A stretch of DNA of 43,808 nucleotides from positions 1 to 43,808 of the forward strand of contig JBDKTJ010000012.1 of NCBI GenBank assembly GCA_039698075.1, read 5' to 3'. Source of the DNA: JAJFVC01 sp039698075. GTDB lineage: Bacteria; Planctomycetota; Planctomycetia; Pirellulales; Thermoguttaceae. The notes beneath the pieces are model-generated. The model did not search any database. It saw only the letters and a program-made list of their open reading frames with translations, and was not told the DNA's origin. This document shows, in pieces, positions 8,490 to 17,912 of the stretch. The translations under genes were made by a program, and so were the position numbers. Within the stretch, counting starts at the first letter, position 1. Each line of letters begins with the position of its first letter.

Positions 8490-8611
8490 TACTGAACGCT
8501 TGCGTCGGACGGACCCATGTCGGATAATGACCAGCGACTGCTCCCCAATTTCCCGCCGGCGGCCGGATCGATCTGGGGATAGTTCAAGACAAAACTCCGC
8601 CCTCGACCACC

Positions 8612-10651
8612 ATGCCCGACGCCGCGACAATTGACGAACTGCTGAGCCATCTGAATCCGCGGCAGCGCGAAGCGGCCACGCACGACGACCGGCCGTTGCT
8701 GATCGTGGCCGGCGCGGGCACGGGCAAGACCGCCACGCTGGTGCATCGCGTCGCATGGCTGATCGCCCGGGGCGTGCCGCCCGATCGCATTTTGCTGTTG
8801 ACCTTCACCCGACGTGCGGCGTCCGAGATGCTCCGACGCGCCGACGGCCTGCTGCGGCGGCTCGGACAGCCCGGCGCCACGCGGGTCTGGAGCGGCACTT
8901 TTCATGCGGTGGCCACGCGGCTGCTGCATCGCTACGGCAAGTCGGTCGGGTTGCCGCCGGAGTTTTCGATCCACGATCGCGCCGATTCCGAAGACCTGAT
9001 GAACGTCGTGCGCAACGACCTGCATTTGAGCAAGATCGACAAGCGGTTCCCGAAGAAGGGCACGTGCATGGCGATCTACAGCCGATGCGTCAACGCCCGG
9101 CAACAGCTCGACGAGGCCCTCGACCAATATTTTCCATGGTGCAAGCCGTGGGGCGACGAGTTGAAACGGCTGTTCGACGGCTACGTCGACCGCAAAGAGT
9201 CGTCCGGCGCGCTCGACTATGACGACCTGCTGCTGTTTTGGCTCGCGATGCTTTCCGAGCCCACGGCCGGCGACGCGATTCGCCGACGATTCGATTGCGT
9301 GCTGGTCGACGAATATCAAGACACGAACACGCTGCAAGCCGAAATCCTTTACGCGCTGTCGCCCGAGGGCAAGGGGTTGACCGTCGTGGGCGACGACGCC
9401 CAATCGATCTATGCGTTTCGCGCGGCGACCGTGCGCAACATTCTCGATTTTCCGAAGCGTTATCCCGACGCAACCGTCGTCACGTTGGAGCAGAACTATC
9501 GCAGCACCCGGCCGATCCTCGACGCCACAAACCGCGTGATCGCGCTGGCCCGCGAGCGATACGTCAAAAATCTATGGTCGGAGCGAACCGGCGGCCAGCG
9601 TCCCCGGCTGGTCCATTGCGAGGACGAGGCGGACCAGGCCGAGTACGTGATTCATCGCGTGTTGGAGCATCGGGAGTCGGGCGTCGATCTGCGGCGTCAG
9701 GCGGTGCTGTTTCGGGCTTCGCATCACAGCATGTTGTTGGAGGCGGAGCTCAGCCGCGCGAACATTCCGTTCCAAAAATTCGGCGGGCTGAAGTTCATCG
9801 AGACGGCCCACGTGAAGGACTTGATGGCGTTTCTGCGGCTGGCGGAAAACCCTCGCGACGTGGTGGCCTGCGGTCGATTGTTGCCGTTGTTGCCGGGCAT
9901 CGGGTCGGGCAAGGCTCGGCAATTGACGGATCTGTTGGCCGGCCAACGCGGCGACTTCCACGCGTGGCTCGATTGGCGACCTCCGGCCGCGGCCGCCGAG
10001 ATTTGGCCCAAGTTTGTCGCGTTGTTGCGAGGGTTGGCCGCCGCGTCGGACGGTTTGCCCGAGCAAGTGCATCGGGTGCGCGAGTTTTACGCGCCGCTGT
10101 TGGAGGCGAATTACGATCGCGCCGAGCCGCGGTTGCGCGACTTGGAGCAACTGGAGACGATCGCTTCACGCTATCGCAGCCGATCGCGGATGTTGCTCGA
10201 ATTGGCGCTCGATCCGCCCAGTTCGACGCAAGATCTGGCCGGTCCGCCGCATTTGGACGACGACTATCTGGTCTTGAGCACGATCCATTCGGCCAAAGGA
10301 TTAGAGTGGGACGCGGTCTATGTGATTCATGCGGCCGACGGCAACATTCCGTCCGACATGGCCTTGCAGGACGCCGACGAGTTGGAAGAGGAGCGGCGGC
10401 TGTTTTATGTGGCCCTGACCCGCGCGAAAAACTTTCTGTACGTCTGCCATCCGCTGCGCTACTTTCGGCCGGGTCACGGCAATCAGCACACGTACTCGCA
10501 GCGGACCCGTTTTTTGCCCACCGAGACGCTCGACTGCTTCGACCTTTGCACGACGGAGCCGCAAGACGCGTCTGACGCGAACGACTCGTCCGGTGCGCCG
10601 GGCGTAACGAGCCAATCGATCCGCCGTCGGATCCGTGATTTGTGGCAATAA
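8612..10651 (+). CDS. UvrD/Rep/PcrA-type superfamily 1A DNA helicase
   Basis: A 679-residue ATP-dependent 3'-5' helicase. Motifs in order: Q-motif LNPRQREA (14-21), Walker A AGAGTGKT (33-40), motif Ia LTFTRRAASEM, motif II LVDEYQDTN, motif III VGDDAQSIYAFRA, motif IV QNYRSTRPIL, motif V STIHSAKGLEWDAVYVI and motif VI FYVALTRAK. At about 680 residues it is slightly shorter than PcrA/UvrD (about 720) because the C-terminal tail is short. It likely works in repair or replication restart. It has no obvious operon partner: the next gene starts about 110 bases later with its own -10-like box. No nuclease domain is fused. Confidence 0.92.
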   Translation: MPDAATIDELLSHLNPRQREAATHDDRPLLIVAGAGTGKTATLVHRVAWLIARGVPPDRILLLTFTRRAASEMLRRADGLLRRLGQPGATRVWSGTFHAVATRLLHRYGKSVGLPPEFSIHDRADSEDLMNVVRNDLHLSKIDKRFPKKGTCMAIYSRCVNARQQLDEALDQYFPWCKPWGDELKRLFDGYVDRKESSGALDYDDLLLFWLAMLSEPTAGDAIRRRFDCVLVDEYQDTNTLQAEILYALSPEGKGLTVVGDDAQSIYAFRAATVRNILDFPKRYPDATVVTLEQNYRSTRPILDATNRVIALARERYVKNLWSERTGGQRPRLVHCEDEADQAEYVIHRVLEHRESGVDLRRQAVLFRASHHSMLLEAELSRANIPFQKFGGLKFIETAHVKDLMAFLRLAENPRDVVACGRLLPLLPGIGSGKARQLTDLLAGQRGDFHAWLDWRPPAAAAEIWPKFVALLRGLAAASDGLPEQVHRVREFYAPLLEANYDRAEPRLRDLEQLETIASRYRSRSRMLLELALDPPSSTQDLAGPPHLDDDYLVLSTIHSAKGLEWDAVYVIHAADGNIPSDMALQDADELEEERRLFYVALTRAKNFLYVCHPLRYFRPGHGNQHTYSQRTRFLPTETLDCFDLCTTEPQDASDANDSSGAPGVTSQSIRRRIRDLWQ

Positions 10652-10760
10652 ACGGGTTCGCCCCTCGGCGAATCGCTCGGGCGGTCGGTGCAGCTTGGTC
10701 TTCGGCGGTTTCATGGAGTCGCCTTGGCACTCCGCGGCGAATGTGCAATAATTGCGTGCC

Positions 10761-13700
10761 ATGAATCCGTTGCCGCCCGAAGCCGACGCGTCCGAGCCTT
10801 TTGCCGCCTCGTGCTGCGCTCGGTTTTCCGTGGCCGACTTGGAGACTCGTTTGCGTGCGGCCGATCCGTCGGCGTTTTTGGCGCTGCCGCGATTGCTGCG
10901 TCGTGTGATCAAGCAAGATCGCCATTTGGGCGGCTTCGGCGTCTGGGTGCCGCATCGCAAAAGCTACACGATCGGACGCGACGCGTTGTTGCGGATCGTC
11001 GATCGTGCGGAGCTCGGGCTGGCCGGAGACGCGGACTTGCCCGAGACGGTCATCCTGTTGGCGCGGCCCAGCCCGCGAAAACTCGCCGCGATGTCCGACG
11101 GCGACGCGCTCGTTCTGCTTTGGCGGATGTTGTTCCACGCCAAGGTGCATTTAGCGTTGGACGCTCAAACGGCGGCCGGCAAGCTCACGGCGCCGGAGAT
11201 TTGGCGCCGCGTTCAACAGATCGGCCCTGCGACGTTCGAGTCGATCGGCGCCGTGTTGGCGCGCGACCACTGGTTGCTGCCGCCGCGCGATCCGGCGTCG
11301 ATTTACGCGGAGTTTGCCGCCGTGTATCTGGAGCTGCGGCACTTCGCCGCGAGTTGCCTGCCGCGATATTTTCCGGATTTGGAAAGTTTTCGCGCGGTGG
11401 ACCAGTGCGTCGGCCAGGATGTCGATGCGAAGGAGCTGTTCGAACAAACGCGACTGCCCGGCGCTCCCGATCCGAAAGACCGGGGCGAGCCGATCGAATT
11501 GGTCGGTCCGTTGGTCGACGTCGAGCCGCCGGAGCCGGAACCGTCGCCGGAGCCGGAGATTCCCTCGGAAACGAAATACCGCTGGCTGATGCGCAAGTCG
11601 CAGCGGCCGGCCGCGGCGGGCAACGTGGTTCGGGCGGCGGTTTATCGGGCTCGGGCTCGGCGATGCGCGCCGCCGGAGCTGGTCGATCGGGCGACCACCG
11701 CGTTGCAGATGGACGTTTATCGATTGACTCGCCGGCTTCAGGCCGCGTTGGAACAAGAAGAGTCCGATCCGCACCCGTGGCAGTCGATCTTGCTGGCGCT
11801 GGTCGAGCAGACGTCCGACGACACATGGACGGTCGAGGCCCGATTGCTCTACGATTTGCAGAGGGCGTGCGTCGACTACGAGCGGGAAATCTACACGGTC
11901 GATCTGGCCGAATGGTTGTGGTCTTGGGGGCGTCGTCCTTTGCGCCGGCGGCTGCCGAATCAACGCGACGCGCTGATGTTGAAACATCTGCGGAGCGCGG
12001 CGCGACGGCTGCCGTCCGCACGGTTGTCGGCCGCCGACCGCCGGCAACTCGCCCGACTGTTGCGCGACGCCGAGGTGCGCGTGGAGCGACGGCTGCGCGA
12101 GCAGCTTCGCCCGCAAATCGTCGCCGCCTTCGACGAGGTGGGGCTTTCGGCGCACAATCCGCCCGAACGAGTCGCGCGGGGCAAACTGGTCGAAGAGTTG
12201 CTCGATCAGATCGGCCTACGCGGTTTCCTGACGATGGGCGACCTGCGCGACGCCATCTCGCGCAACCATCTAAAACTGCCCGACCTGTCCGAGCCTCGCG
12301 ATTTTTTGCAGGGCGACTCGCTGTTGCAGGCAGACCGCAAGCTGGCGTTGAAGCTCGACGGCGTTTATCGTCGCGGAGAGTGCTATTTGCGGGGAATGCA
12401 ACGACTGAGTTCGGTGGCGTTCGGTACGCCGCTGGGGCGTTTTGTCACCCGATTCGTGGCGGTTCCCTTCGGCGGCGCCTACGTTGCGTTGGCCGGCGTT
12501 CATCATGTTTGGGAAATCATTCACGGCGTGAAACATCCGCCGGTGGATCCCGATCTGTTGAGCGAATTGCCGCCGCCGGTCGAGTCGGGTTTCTCGCTCA
12601 CCTCGCCGGTGGTGGTGTTTTCGCTTGGGTTGTTCTTGCTTTGTCTGATCAACTCGGCGTGGTTTCGCCGGGCGGTCGCGGCGTTCTTCCGAACGGTTTA
12701 CCACGTGGTTCATTCGCTGGTGATCGAACCGATCGGCTGGTTGTTCCGGTGGCCGCTGCTGAGGCGGATCCTGAGCGGTCGGTTGTTCGTTTTGACGTTT
12801 CGCTTCGGATTGAAGCCGCTGTTCTGGACCGCCGTCGTTTGGCTGGTTTTCCGGCGCGGTCCGATCGATCGGGCGTCGGCGGCGATCAGCGCGGCGGGTG
12901 TGTTCTTGGGTTTTAATCTGTTGTTGAACTCGCGCGTGGGCCGCACGGCCGAGGAAGTGGCCGTCGATGGCGTCGTGCAGGCGTGGCATCAGTTCGGACT
13001 GCGCGCGATCACCGGACTGTTCTGGTGGATCGTCGACTGTTTCAAGAGTTTTTTGGAAACCGTCGAGCGGCTGATGTACGCCGTGGACGAATGGCTTCGA
13101 TTCCGCAGCGGGCAAGGCGTCGTGGCGTTGGCGATGAAGGCGGTGTTGGGATTTTTCTGGTTTTTCATCGCCTACGTGCTGCGTTTTTGCGTCAACGTGC
13201 TGATCGAGCCGCAGATCAACCCGATCAAACATTTTCCAGTGGTCACGGTTTCGCACAAGCTGCTGCTGCCGCTGATTCCTTCGTTCGCCCACCTCTTGTC
13301 GCTAACGCTCGACAAGCCGCTGGCATGGACGGTCGCGACGGCCATCATCACGAGCATTCCGGGCGTTTTCGGCTTTTTGGTGTGGGAATTGAAGGAAAAC
13401 TGGCGGGTGTACGCGGCCAACCGGCGTCGGGGACTTTCGCCCGCCCCGATCGGATCGCACGGCGAGACCATGGTGCGGCTGCTGAAGCCGGGCTTTCATT
13501 CCGGCACGCTGCCGAAGCGTTTCGCCAAGCTGCGCCAAGCGGAGCGCCGCGCACGGTTGAGCGGCCGGTGGCAGACGGTCCGCAAACACGCCCAGACGCT
13601 GCATCACATCGAGCTGTTCGTCCGAAACTATGTCGAGCGAGACTTCCTCGCGTTGCTTCAGGAAAGTCGGGCGTGGGCCGGACGGGCGATCGCGCTGGAC

Positions 13701-14216
13701 GAGATTTGGCTCGGCACGGCCTCGTTGCAATTGATCTTCCGCGGCGGCGATTCGTCCACGCGGTTGCGGGTGAAATTGGAGGTCGAGTCCGATCTGCTGA
13801 TCGCCGGGCTGGCCGAGGCCGGCGGGTGCCGACAACTATCGCCCCGGCAGCAACGGGCGCTGGCCACGGCGCTTTTGGGTCTTTATAAATCGTTCGGCGT
13901 CGATCTGGTGCGGGAACAAATCGCATCGCTGCTGGTCGCGCCGACCCCGCCGTACGACATGACGCCGCAAGGACTGGTCGTCTGGCCCGACGGCCGCTGG
14001 GACGTCGAGGTGCTCTACGATCTGCGCGACGACGCATGGATCGCGCCGCAGTCCGTTCGAGGGCTGGCCCGGGAACCGATGCCGACGCTGCAACGGCCGC
14101 AAATTCTCCTCAACGAGGTTTTTGTCTCCTGGGACGATTGGGTCAAAGTGTGGAATCAGGACGTCGCCGAAGGGCAGCCGCTCGACTCGCTCGCGCCGGT
14201 GTGCGTGTTGCGGTAG
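10761..14216 (+). CDS. uncharacterised 1151-residue multi-pass membrane protein
   Basis: I do not recognise a characterised family. Residues 1-250 are soluble and helical. Residues 252-268 form an acidic proline linker (EPPEPEPSPEPE). Residues 270-550 are Arg/Leu-rich and helical. About seven hydrophobic stretches follow (near 565-585, 613-632, 685-698, 705-722, 745-763, 788-815 and 850-875). After the sixth comes the sequence EPQINPIKHFPVVTVSHK, which looks like a conserved loop. A C-terminal soluble domain (about 890-1151) ends in NEVFVSWDDWVKVW. The ATG at 10761 is preferred over an in-frame TTG at 10752. It lies alone between the helicase and a convergent phosphopantetheinyl transferase gene. 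The function is unknown; a membrane scaffold or transport-associated role is only a guess. Confidence 0.85.
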   Translation: MNPLPPEADASEPFAASCCARFSVADLETRLRAADPSAFLALPRLLRRVIKQDRHLGGFGVWVPHRKSYTIGRDALLRIVDRAELGLAGDADLPETVILLARPSPRKLAAMSDGDALVLLWRMLFHAKVHLALDAQTAAGKLTAPEIWRRVQQIGPATFESIGAVLARDHWLLPPRDPASIYAEFAAVYLELRHFAASCLPRYFPDLESFRAVDQCVGQDVDAKELFEQTRLPGAPDPKDRGEPIELVGPLVDVEPPEPEPSPEPEIPSETKYRWLMRKSQRPAAAGNVVRAAVYRARARRCAPPELVDRATTALQMDVYRLTRRLQAALEQEESDPHPWQSILLALVEQTSDDTWTVEARLLYDLQRACVDYEREIYTVDLAEWLWSWGRRPLRRRLPNQRDALMLKHLRSAARRLPSARLSAADRRQLARLLRDAEVRVERRLREQLRPQIVAAFDEVGLSAHNPPERVARGKLVEELLDQIGLRGFLTMGDLRDAISRNHLKLPDLSEPRDFLQGDSLLQADRKLALKLDGVYRRGECYLRGMQRLSSVAFGTPLGRFVTRFVAVPFGGAYVALAGVHHVWEIIHGVKHPPVDPDLLSELPPPVESGFSLTSPVVVFSLGLFLLCLINSAWFRRAVAAFFRTVYHVVHSLVIEPIGWLFRWPLLRRILSGRLFVLTFRFGLKPLFWTAVVWLVFRRGPIDRASAAISAAGVFLGFNLLLNSRVGRTAEEVAVDGVVQAWHQFGLRAITGLFWWIVDCFKSFLETVERLMYAVDEWLRFRSGQGVVALAMKAVLGFFWFFIAYVLRFCVNVLIEPQINPIKHFPVVTVSHKLLLPLIPSFAHLLSLTLDKPLAWTVATAIITSIPGVFGFLVWELKENWRVYAANRRRGLSPAPIGSHGETMVRLLKPGFHSGTLPKRFAKLRQAERRARLSGRWQTVRKHAQTLHHIELFVRNYVERDFLALLQESRAWAGRAIALDEIWLGTASLQLIFRGGDSSTRLRVKLEVESDLLIAGLAEAGGCRQLSPRQQRALATALLGLYKSFGVDLVREQIASLLVAPTPPYDMTPQGLVVWPDGRWDVEVLYDLRDDAWIAPQSVRGLAREPMPTLQRPQILLNEVFVSWDDWVKVWNQDVAEGQPLDSLAPVCVLR

Positions 14217-14224
14217 CCGGTCGC

Positions 14225-14266
14225 CGATTGGAACGGGCGACTCGTCCTTACGAGAGGGACCAATCG
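14225..14266. terminator. cruciform-like structure between convergent genes
   Basis: CGATTGG (14225-14231) pairs with CCAATCG (14260-14266), and inside it CTCGT (14241-14245) pairs with ACGAG (14250-14254). It sits exactly between the stop of the 1151-residue gene and the end of the phosphopantetheinyl transferase gene, whose stop codon is inside it. It could be a bidirectional terminator, but there is no T-tract. Confidence 0.35.
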
Positions 14267-15006
14267 TGTATCGAGGGGCCGTCGCTCGGCGGTTCGACCA
14301 TGCAGGCGGCCGTGTAGCCGTCGCCGGGCGATACGTCGTACAGCGGCCATTGGGCCCAAGGCTCTTCGCCGCGCACCACTCGGGCCGGCTCTTCGGCGGT
14401 CAACGACACCTCGAAACGATCCAGTCCGCCGGCCAAGCCCGCGCCGCGAGCCTTCAAATACGCTTCTTTTCGGGTCCACGCACGAAAGAACGCCGGGAGC
14501 CGCTCCTGGTCGTTTGCAGCCAGCCAGGCCGACTGCTCGCCGGGCGCGAAGAAACGCCGGACGATGTTTTCGGCGTCGACGGTCGGCCGCACGCATTCGA
14601 CGTCGATCCCCACCTCGCGGCCCCACGTCACGGCCAACATCGCCAGCTCGCCGGAATGGGAAAGATTGAAACGCAGCGAAGGCGCGTTCATCGCGGGCGA
14701 CAGCTCCGGCTTGCCGCCGGGACGGACCGCCAACGACACACACGACGGGGCCACTTGCAAATAGCCGCCCAGGATCGTCCGCAACGCGCCATGCGCGATC
14801 GTGTAGCGCCGACGCCCGGCGTCGCGGACAAACCGTTCGGCGCGGCGTCGCTCGTCGTCGGACAGCCGATCGGACAACCGTTCGACGTCCGCGGGCGGAA
14901 GCTCCAATCGGATGCGCCAGACATGGAGCGAGCCGGGCGACAACGTCGGAAAAGCAGTTCGACCGGACAAGATTTCGCTCCGATCCCCGGAGTTTCGGGC
15001 CAACAC
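14248..15006 (-). CDS. Sfp-type 4'-phosphopantetheinyl transferase
   Basis: A 252-residue enzyme that would move phosphopantetheine from coenzyme A onto a carrier-protein serine. The family signature is present: VGIDVECVR (Mg-binding Asp and Glu) and FFRAWTRKEAYLKARGAGL (the W-x-x-KEA-x-x-K motif). Hydrophobic N-terminal half RLELPPADVERLSDRL fits the Sfp/EntD two-lobe fold and length. The start is GTG at 15006, one base past the stop of the DUF1570 gene (15008-15010), so the two are translationally coupled. No carrier protein, polyketide or non-ribosomal peptide genes are nearby, so the substrate lies elsewhere and could include fatty-acid ACP. Confidence 0.9.
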   Translation of the reverse strand: MLARNSGDRSEILSGRTAFPTLSPGSLHVWRIRLELPPADVERLSDRLSDDERRRAERFVRDAGRRRYTIAHGALRTILGGYLQVAPSCVSLAVRPGGKPELSPAMNAPSLRFNLSHSGELAMLAVTWGREVGIDVECVRPTVDAENIVRRFFAPGEQSAWLAANDQERLPAFFRAWTRKEAYLKARGAGLAGGLDRFEVSLTAEEPARVVRGEEPWAQWPLYDVSPGDGYTAACMVEPPSDGPSIHDWSLS

Positions 15007-15007
15007 G

Positions 15008-16516
15008 TTATTTTTCCGCCTTCCGCGTTCCGCCTTCCGATTTTTTCAGTCCGCTTTCCATGAACTTGCGGTATTGGCGGTCCAATTCACTGTAGCTGAC
15101 GCCAGTCAATTTGGCGAGCGTGTCGGAATCGTCCTGGCCGGAATAGACCAGCGTCAGGTAGGCGACCATCGCGTCGCGGTAGCGTCCGCCGTCGTAGTGG
15201 ACCAGGAAATTGGCCAGTCCGGCGGCTTGGCTGTACAACGTGGCCACGCGCGGATGCGATTGAAACTCCTTGATGCTCAGGCCGGTGAACTTGGCCAGCG
15301 GCACGTAGAAATGGTCGACCAGCAAGCGGTACTGGGCGGCGTGCATCCGTTCGTCCTCAAATCCGCCGAGCACGAAAAAGCCGTCTTCGCGGCGGAGCGA
15401 TTCCATGTACAACGCCGCGCCCTCGACGATCCAGAAATTGCCTCGGCCGCCGATCTGTTGCGACACCGGCCGCGATTCGTGGAACAACTGGTGCGTGGCT
15501 TCGTGGTACAACGTCCGGTCGTGATTCTCCTGGTCGGGGAAGAAATACGCGCAACGGGTTCGGTCGATATACGCGCCAAGGGTCATTTCGACGTTGGGAA
15601 CCGTCGTTCGCATGGACTGCTGGTAGTCATTGCGATCGCGGAAATATACGATGCGATGGCGCGGCGCGATGGCGCCTCGCGTTTTGCCGTCGAACAGGGC
15701 GACCACGTCCGCTTCGGAGGCGAAATACCGCAGGAACAGTTGCCGCCAAAGACGATTCAAGTGCTCCAGCTTTTCGCCCAACTGAACGGCGGCCTCGATG
15801 CCGTCGTCGGTGCGAATCGTGTAATGTTCGGTTTCGATGTCCCAACCGTGGAGGATGTCGCGATGACGCCGGGCCGATTCGTCCGCCGAAATCCACCGCC
15901 CATCCTCAAACCGCTGCCCCTCTTCGTAACGATGCACATAGGACTTCGGCATCCATCCGAACTTTGGGCTGTACTCGTTGCCCGCGCGAAGCTTTTTGAC
16001 TTCGTACGTCGTGTGCCACTCGTTGCGGTATTTTTGGTATCCGAACAGACGCCGGACCGGCTCGAAGTCGGGGTCCGCATAGCCGGCCGCCAGCGCCGCA
16101 TCGAAGGCCAGCCCGGCCCGACCGCTTCGCACGGCCCGACGCGCGATGTCGTACAACGAAGCGGCGTAGTCATGCCGGAGACGGCTCAACTTGGCGTCCC
16201 ACTCGATCGCGTCGACCGACGCGCCGCTGGGCAGCCGTTGCGACCCGACTTTCGTCGGCAGGATCGGCACGTAGAGCTTGTCGGGGGCCTGCGGGCTGAG
16301 AACGCGGCGTGTTTTTTTCGCCTCGTCCGCAAGCCCTTTGCTCTCGCACCATTGAGCCAACCGGTCGACGTCGGCGATATATTTTTCGCGCAGATCGATC
16401 GCGGCCCGAACCGGATCGGCCGCCAAGATACGACCCGCCAAACCCAAGATGCCCCCCAACAGAATCACTATAGGGACCGCTAATCGTCGGGAGTGGCTAC
16501 TCAAGGATGTTGGCAT
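15008..16516 (-). CDS. secreted DUF1570-type putative zinc metallopeptidase
   Basis: A 502-residue protein with a signal peptide (hydrophobic core about 12-31, likely cleavage after LAA near 33). The zinc motif HEATH lies at 338-342, and a downstream glutamate in FWIVEGAAL (Glu365) fits the gluzincin pattern HExxH...E. This places it with DUF1570 proteins, which are abundant in Planctomycetota. It likely acts in the periplasm or outside the cell; no substrate is known and activity is unproven. The C-terminal residues (KSEGGTRKAEK) are encoded by four phased heptanucleotide repeats (15014-15041). It is upstream of, and nearly fused to, the phosphopantetheinyl transferase gene. Confidence 0.8.
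   Translation of the reverse strand: MPTSLSSHSRRLAVPIVILLGGILGLAGRILAADPVRAAIDLREKYIADVDRLAQWCESKGLADEAKKTRRVLSPQAPDKLYVPILPTKVGSQRLPSGASVDAIEWDAKLSRLRHDYAASLYDIARRAVRSGRAGLAFDAALAAGYADPDFEPVRRLFGYQKYRNEWHTTYEVKKLRAGNEYSPKFGWMPKSYVHRYEEGQRFEDGRWISADESARRHRDILHGWDIETEHYTIRTDDGIEAAVQLGEKLEHLNRLWRQLFLRYFASEADVVALFDGKTRGAIAPRHRIVYFRDRNDYQQSMRTTVPNVEMTLGAYIDRTRCAYFFPDQENHDRTLYHEATHQLFHESRPVSQQIGGRGNFWIVEGAALYMESLRREDGFFVLGGFEDERMHAAQYRLLVDHFYVPLAKFTGLSIKEFQSHPRVATLYSQAAGLANFLVHYDGGRYRDAMVAYLTLVYSGQDDSDTLAKLTGVSYSELDRQYRKFMESGLKKSEGGTRKAEK
15014..15041. repeat. phased heptanucleotide repeat (TTCCGNN x4)
   Basis: Four consecutive 7-mers TTCCGCC, TTCCGCG, TTCCGCC, TTCCGAT in exact phase, forming the 3' end of the DUF1570 gene. 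Same style as the copies at 22651, 41181 and 41223. Confidence 0.75.
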
Positions 16517-16781
16517 GGAATCTCGGGGACGGCATGACCCTTGGACTACTCCATTCTAACATCGACGGGGGCTTCGATCGAAAAAAATCCGACGGACGGC
16601 CTCCTATTTGGAAAACTTTCGACGGGGCCGGCTGTCGGACGCGAACTCGCAACCAGCGGCACGGCGATCGAAAAAGGGCAGGGGGGCGGGAGATCGGACG
16701 GTTTGCCCGATGAACGACTCGCTGGCCGCCGGCCACCAAGCTGAAACGGCCAAAAAATCTCTCCCGCCCCCCAACCCGTGG
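16517..16781. other. 265-bp intergenic region with G-rich inverted repeat
   Basis: No gene is visible. It holds a 13-base inverted repeat, GGGGGGCGGGAGA (16681-16693) against TCTCCCGCCCCCC (16760-16772), separated by 66 bases. The G-rich arms look like degenerate heptanucleotide repeats. The left third is the upstream region of the minus-strand DUF1570 gene; the right end is the 3' end of the isomerase gene. Confidence 0.55.
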
Positions 16782-17792
16782 CTACTTCGTCTGCTCGTCC
16801 TTGTCGAAGGCGGCGTCGAAGGCCACTTTGCTCGGCTCGAAATCGATCTGCTTGACGAAATCCAACGCTTCCTGGGCGCCATGCTCGCGATCCATGCCGC
16901 TGTCTTCCCATTCGACCGACAACGGGCCCTGGTAGTCGATGACGTTCAGCGCGCGGATGATCTCCTCAAAATTGACGCCGCCGCGGCCCAACGAACGGAA
17001 ATCCCAACCGCGGTGCGGATCGCCGAAGTTCAGGTGGCTGCTCAAAATGCCGCTGCGGCCGTTGAGCGTCACGATCGCGTCTTTCATGTGGACGTGATAG
17101 ATGCGGTCGGGGAAGGCGCGGATGAATTCGACCGGATCGACGCCCTGCCAGAGCAGATGGCTCGGGTCGAAATTGAAGCCGAACTCTTCGCGATAGTTCA
17201 GTTTTTCCAACGCGCGTTCGGCCGTGTACAGGTCGAAGGCGATTTCCGTCGGATGGACTTCCAAGGCGAACTTCACGCCGCACTCGCCGAACACGTCGAG
17301 AATCGGATTGAACCGCTCGGCCAACAGATCGAAGCCGTCCTCGATCATCTCGGGCGAAATCGGCGGATAGGAGTACAACAGGTGCCAAATGCTCGAGCCG
17401 GTGAACCCATTGACCACGCTGACGCCGAGTTTTTGGGCGGCCCGGGCGGCGTTTTTCATGTCCTCGGCGGCTCGTTGGTTGATGTCCTCCGGATTGCCGT
17501 CGCCCCAGATGTACGGCGGCAGGATCGACTTGTGCCGCATGTCGATGTTGTCCAACACGGCCTGGCCGACCAGATGGTTGCTGATGGCGAACACTTGCAG
17601 GTTGTTCTTTTCCAACAACTCGCGTTTCTTTGCGCAGTAATCGTCCTCGTCGATCGCCTTGTCGACTTCAAAATGATCGCCCCAGCAGGCCAATTCCAAT
17701 CCGTCGTAACCCCAACCGCTGCTTTTTCGAGCCAGTTCGGCCACGGGCAAGTCGGCCCATTGGCCCGTGCACAGAGTAATCGGCCGCACCAT
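16782..17792 (-). CDS. sugar phosphate isomerase/epimerase-like TIM barrel (AP endonuclease 2 family)
   Basis: A 336-residue protein of the xylose-isomerase-like TIM barrel family (IolE/IolH/hydroxypyruvate isomerase relatives). Predicted metal ligands are Glu178 (FALEVHPTE), Asp209 (FNFDPSH), His235 (YHVHMKD) and Glu294 (LSVEWED). The N-terminus SGWGYDGLELACWGDHF is the typical first beta-alpha unit. It probably isomerises or epimerises a sugar or cyclitol; the substrate cannot be decided. It lacks a signal peptide, so it is cytoplasmic. The ATG at 17792 is preceded by a strong GGAAGGAG ribosome-binding site. It is monocistronic as far as can be seen. Confidence 0.88.
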   Translation of the reverse strand: MVRPITLCTGQWADLPVAELARKSSGWGYDGLELACWGDHFEVDKAIDEDDYCAKKRELLEKNNLQVFAISNHLVGQAVLDNIDMRHKSILPPYIWGDGNPEDINQRAAEDMKNAARAAQKLGVSVVNGFTGSSIWHLLYSYPPISPEMIEDGFDLLAERFNPILDVFGECGVKFALEVHPTEIAFDLYTAERALEKLNYREEFGFNFDPSHLLWQGVDPVEFIRAFPDRIYHVHMKDAIVTLNGRSGILSSHLNFGDPHRGWDFRSLGRGGVNFEEIIRALNVIDYQGPLSVEWEDSGMDREHGAQEALDFVKQIDFEPSKVAFDAAFDKDEQTK

Positions 17793-17869
17793 GTCAGACG
17801 CTCCTTCCTATGATAGGTATTGGCAAAACCCATCATAATATTGTCGCAAATTCACCGCCGTCTGCAAGC

Positions 17870-17911
17870 CGGGGCAGGGGGCTGGGATTGGGGCCGGGGA
17901 ATTAGGAATTT
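17870..17911. repeat. G-rich phased heptanucleotide repeat
   Basis: Six consecutive 7-mers CGGGGCA, GGGGGCT, GGGATTG, GGGCCGG, GGAATTA, GGAATTT directly upstream of the -10 box of the secreted STN-like gene. Degenerate but in phase. Confidence 0.55.
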
Positions 17912-17912
17912 G

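Noticed and set aside
6423..8756. 777-codon minus-strand open frame
   Set aside because: Shadow of the GT39-like membrane protein gene; the Gln/Arg-rich translation has no motif, while the plus strand encodes a coherent membrane protein.
10688..12916. 742-codon plus-strand open frame overlapping the 1151-residue gene
   Set aside because: The overlapping frame gives an Arg/Gly/Ala-rich protein with no structure; the longer frame has ordered membrane segments.
16466..16477. CACTATAGGGA resembling the end of a T7 RNA polymerase promoter
   Set aside because: Only the last 11 bases match, the left half of the promoter is absent, and it lies in the signal-peptide codons of the DUF1570 gene; chance is the best explanation.
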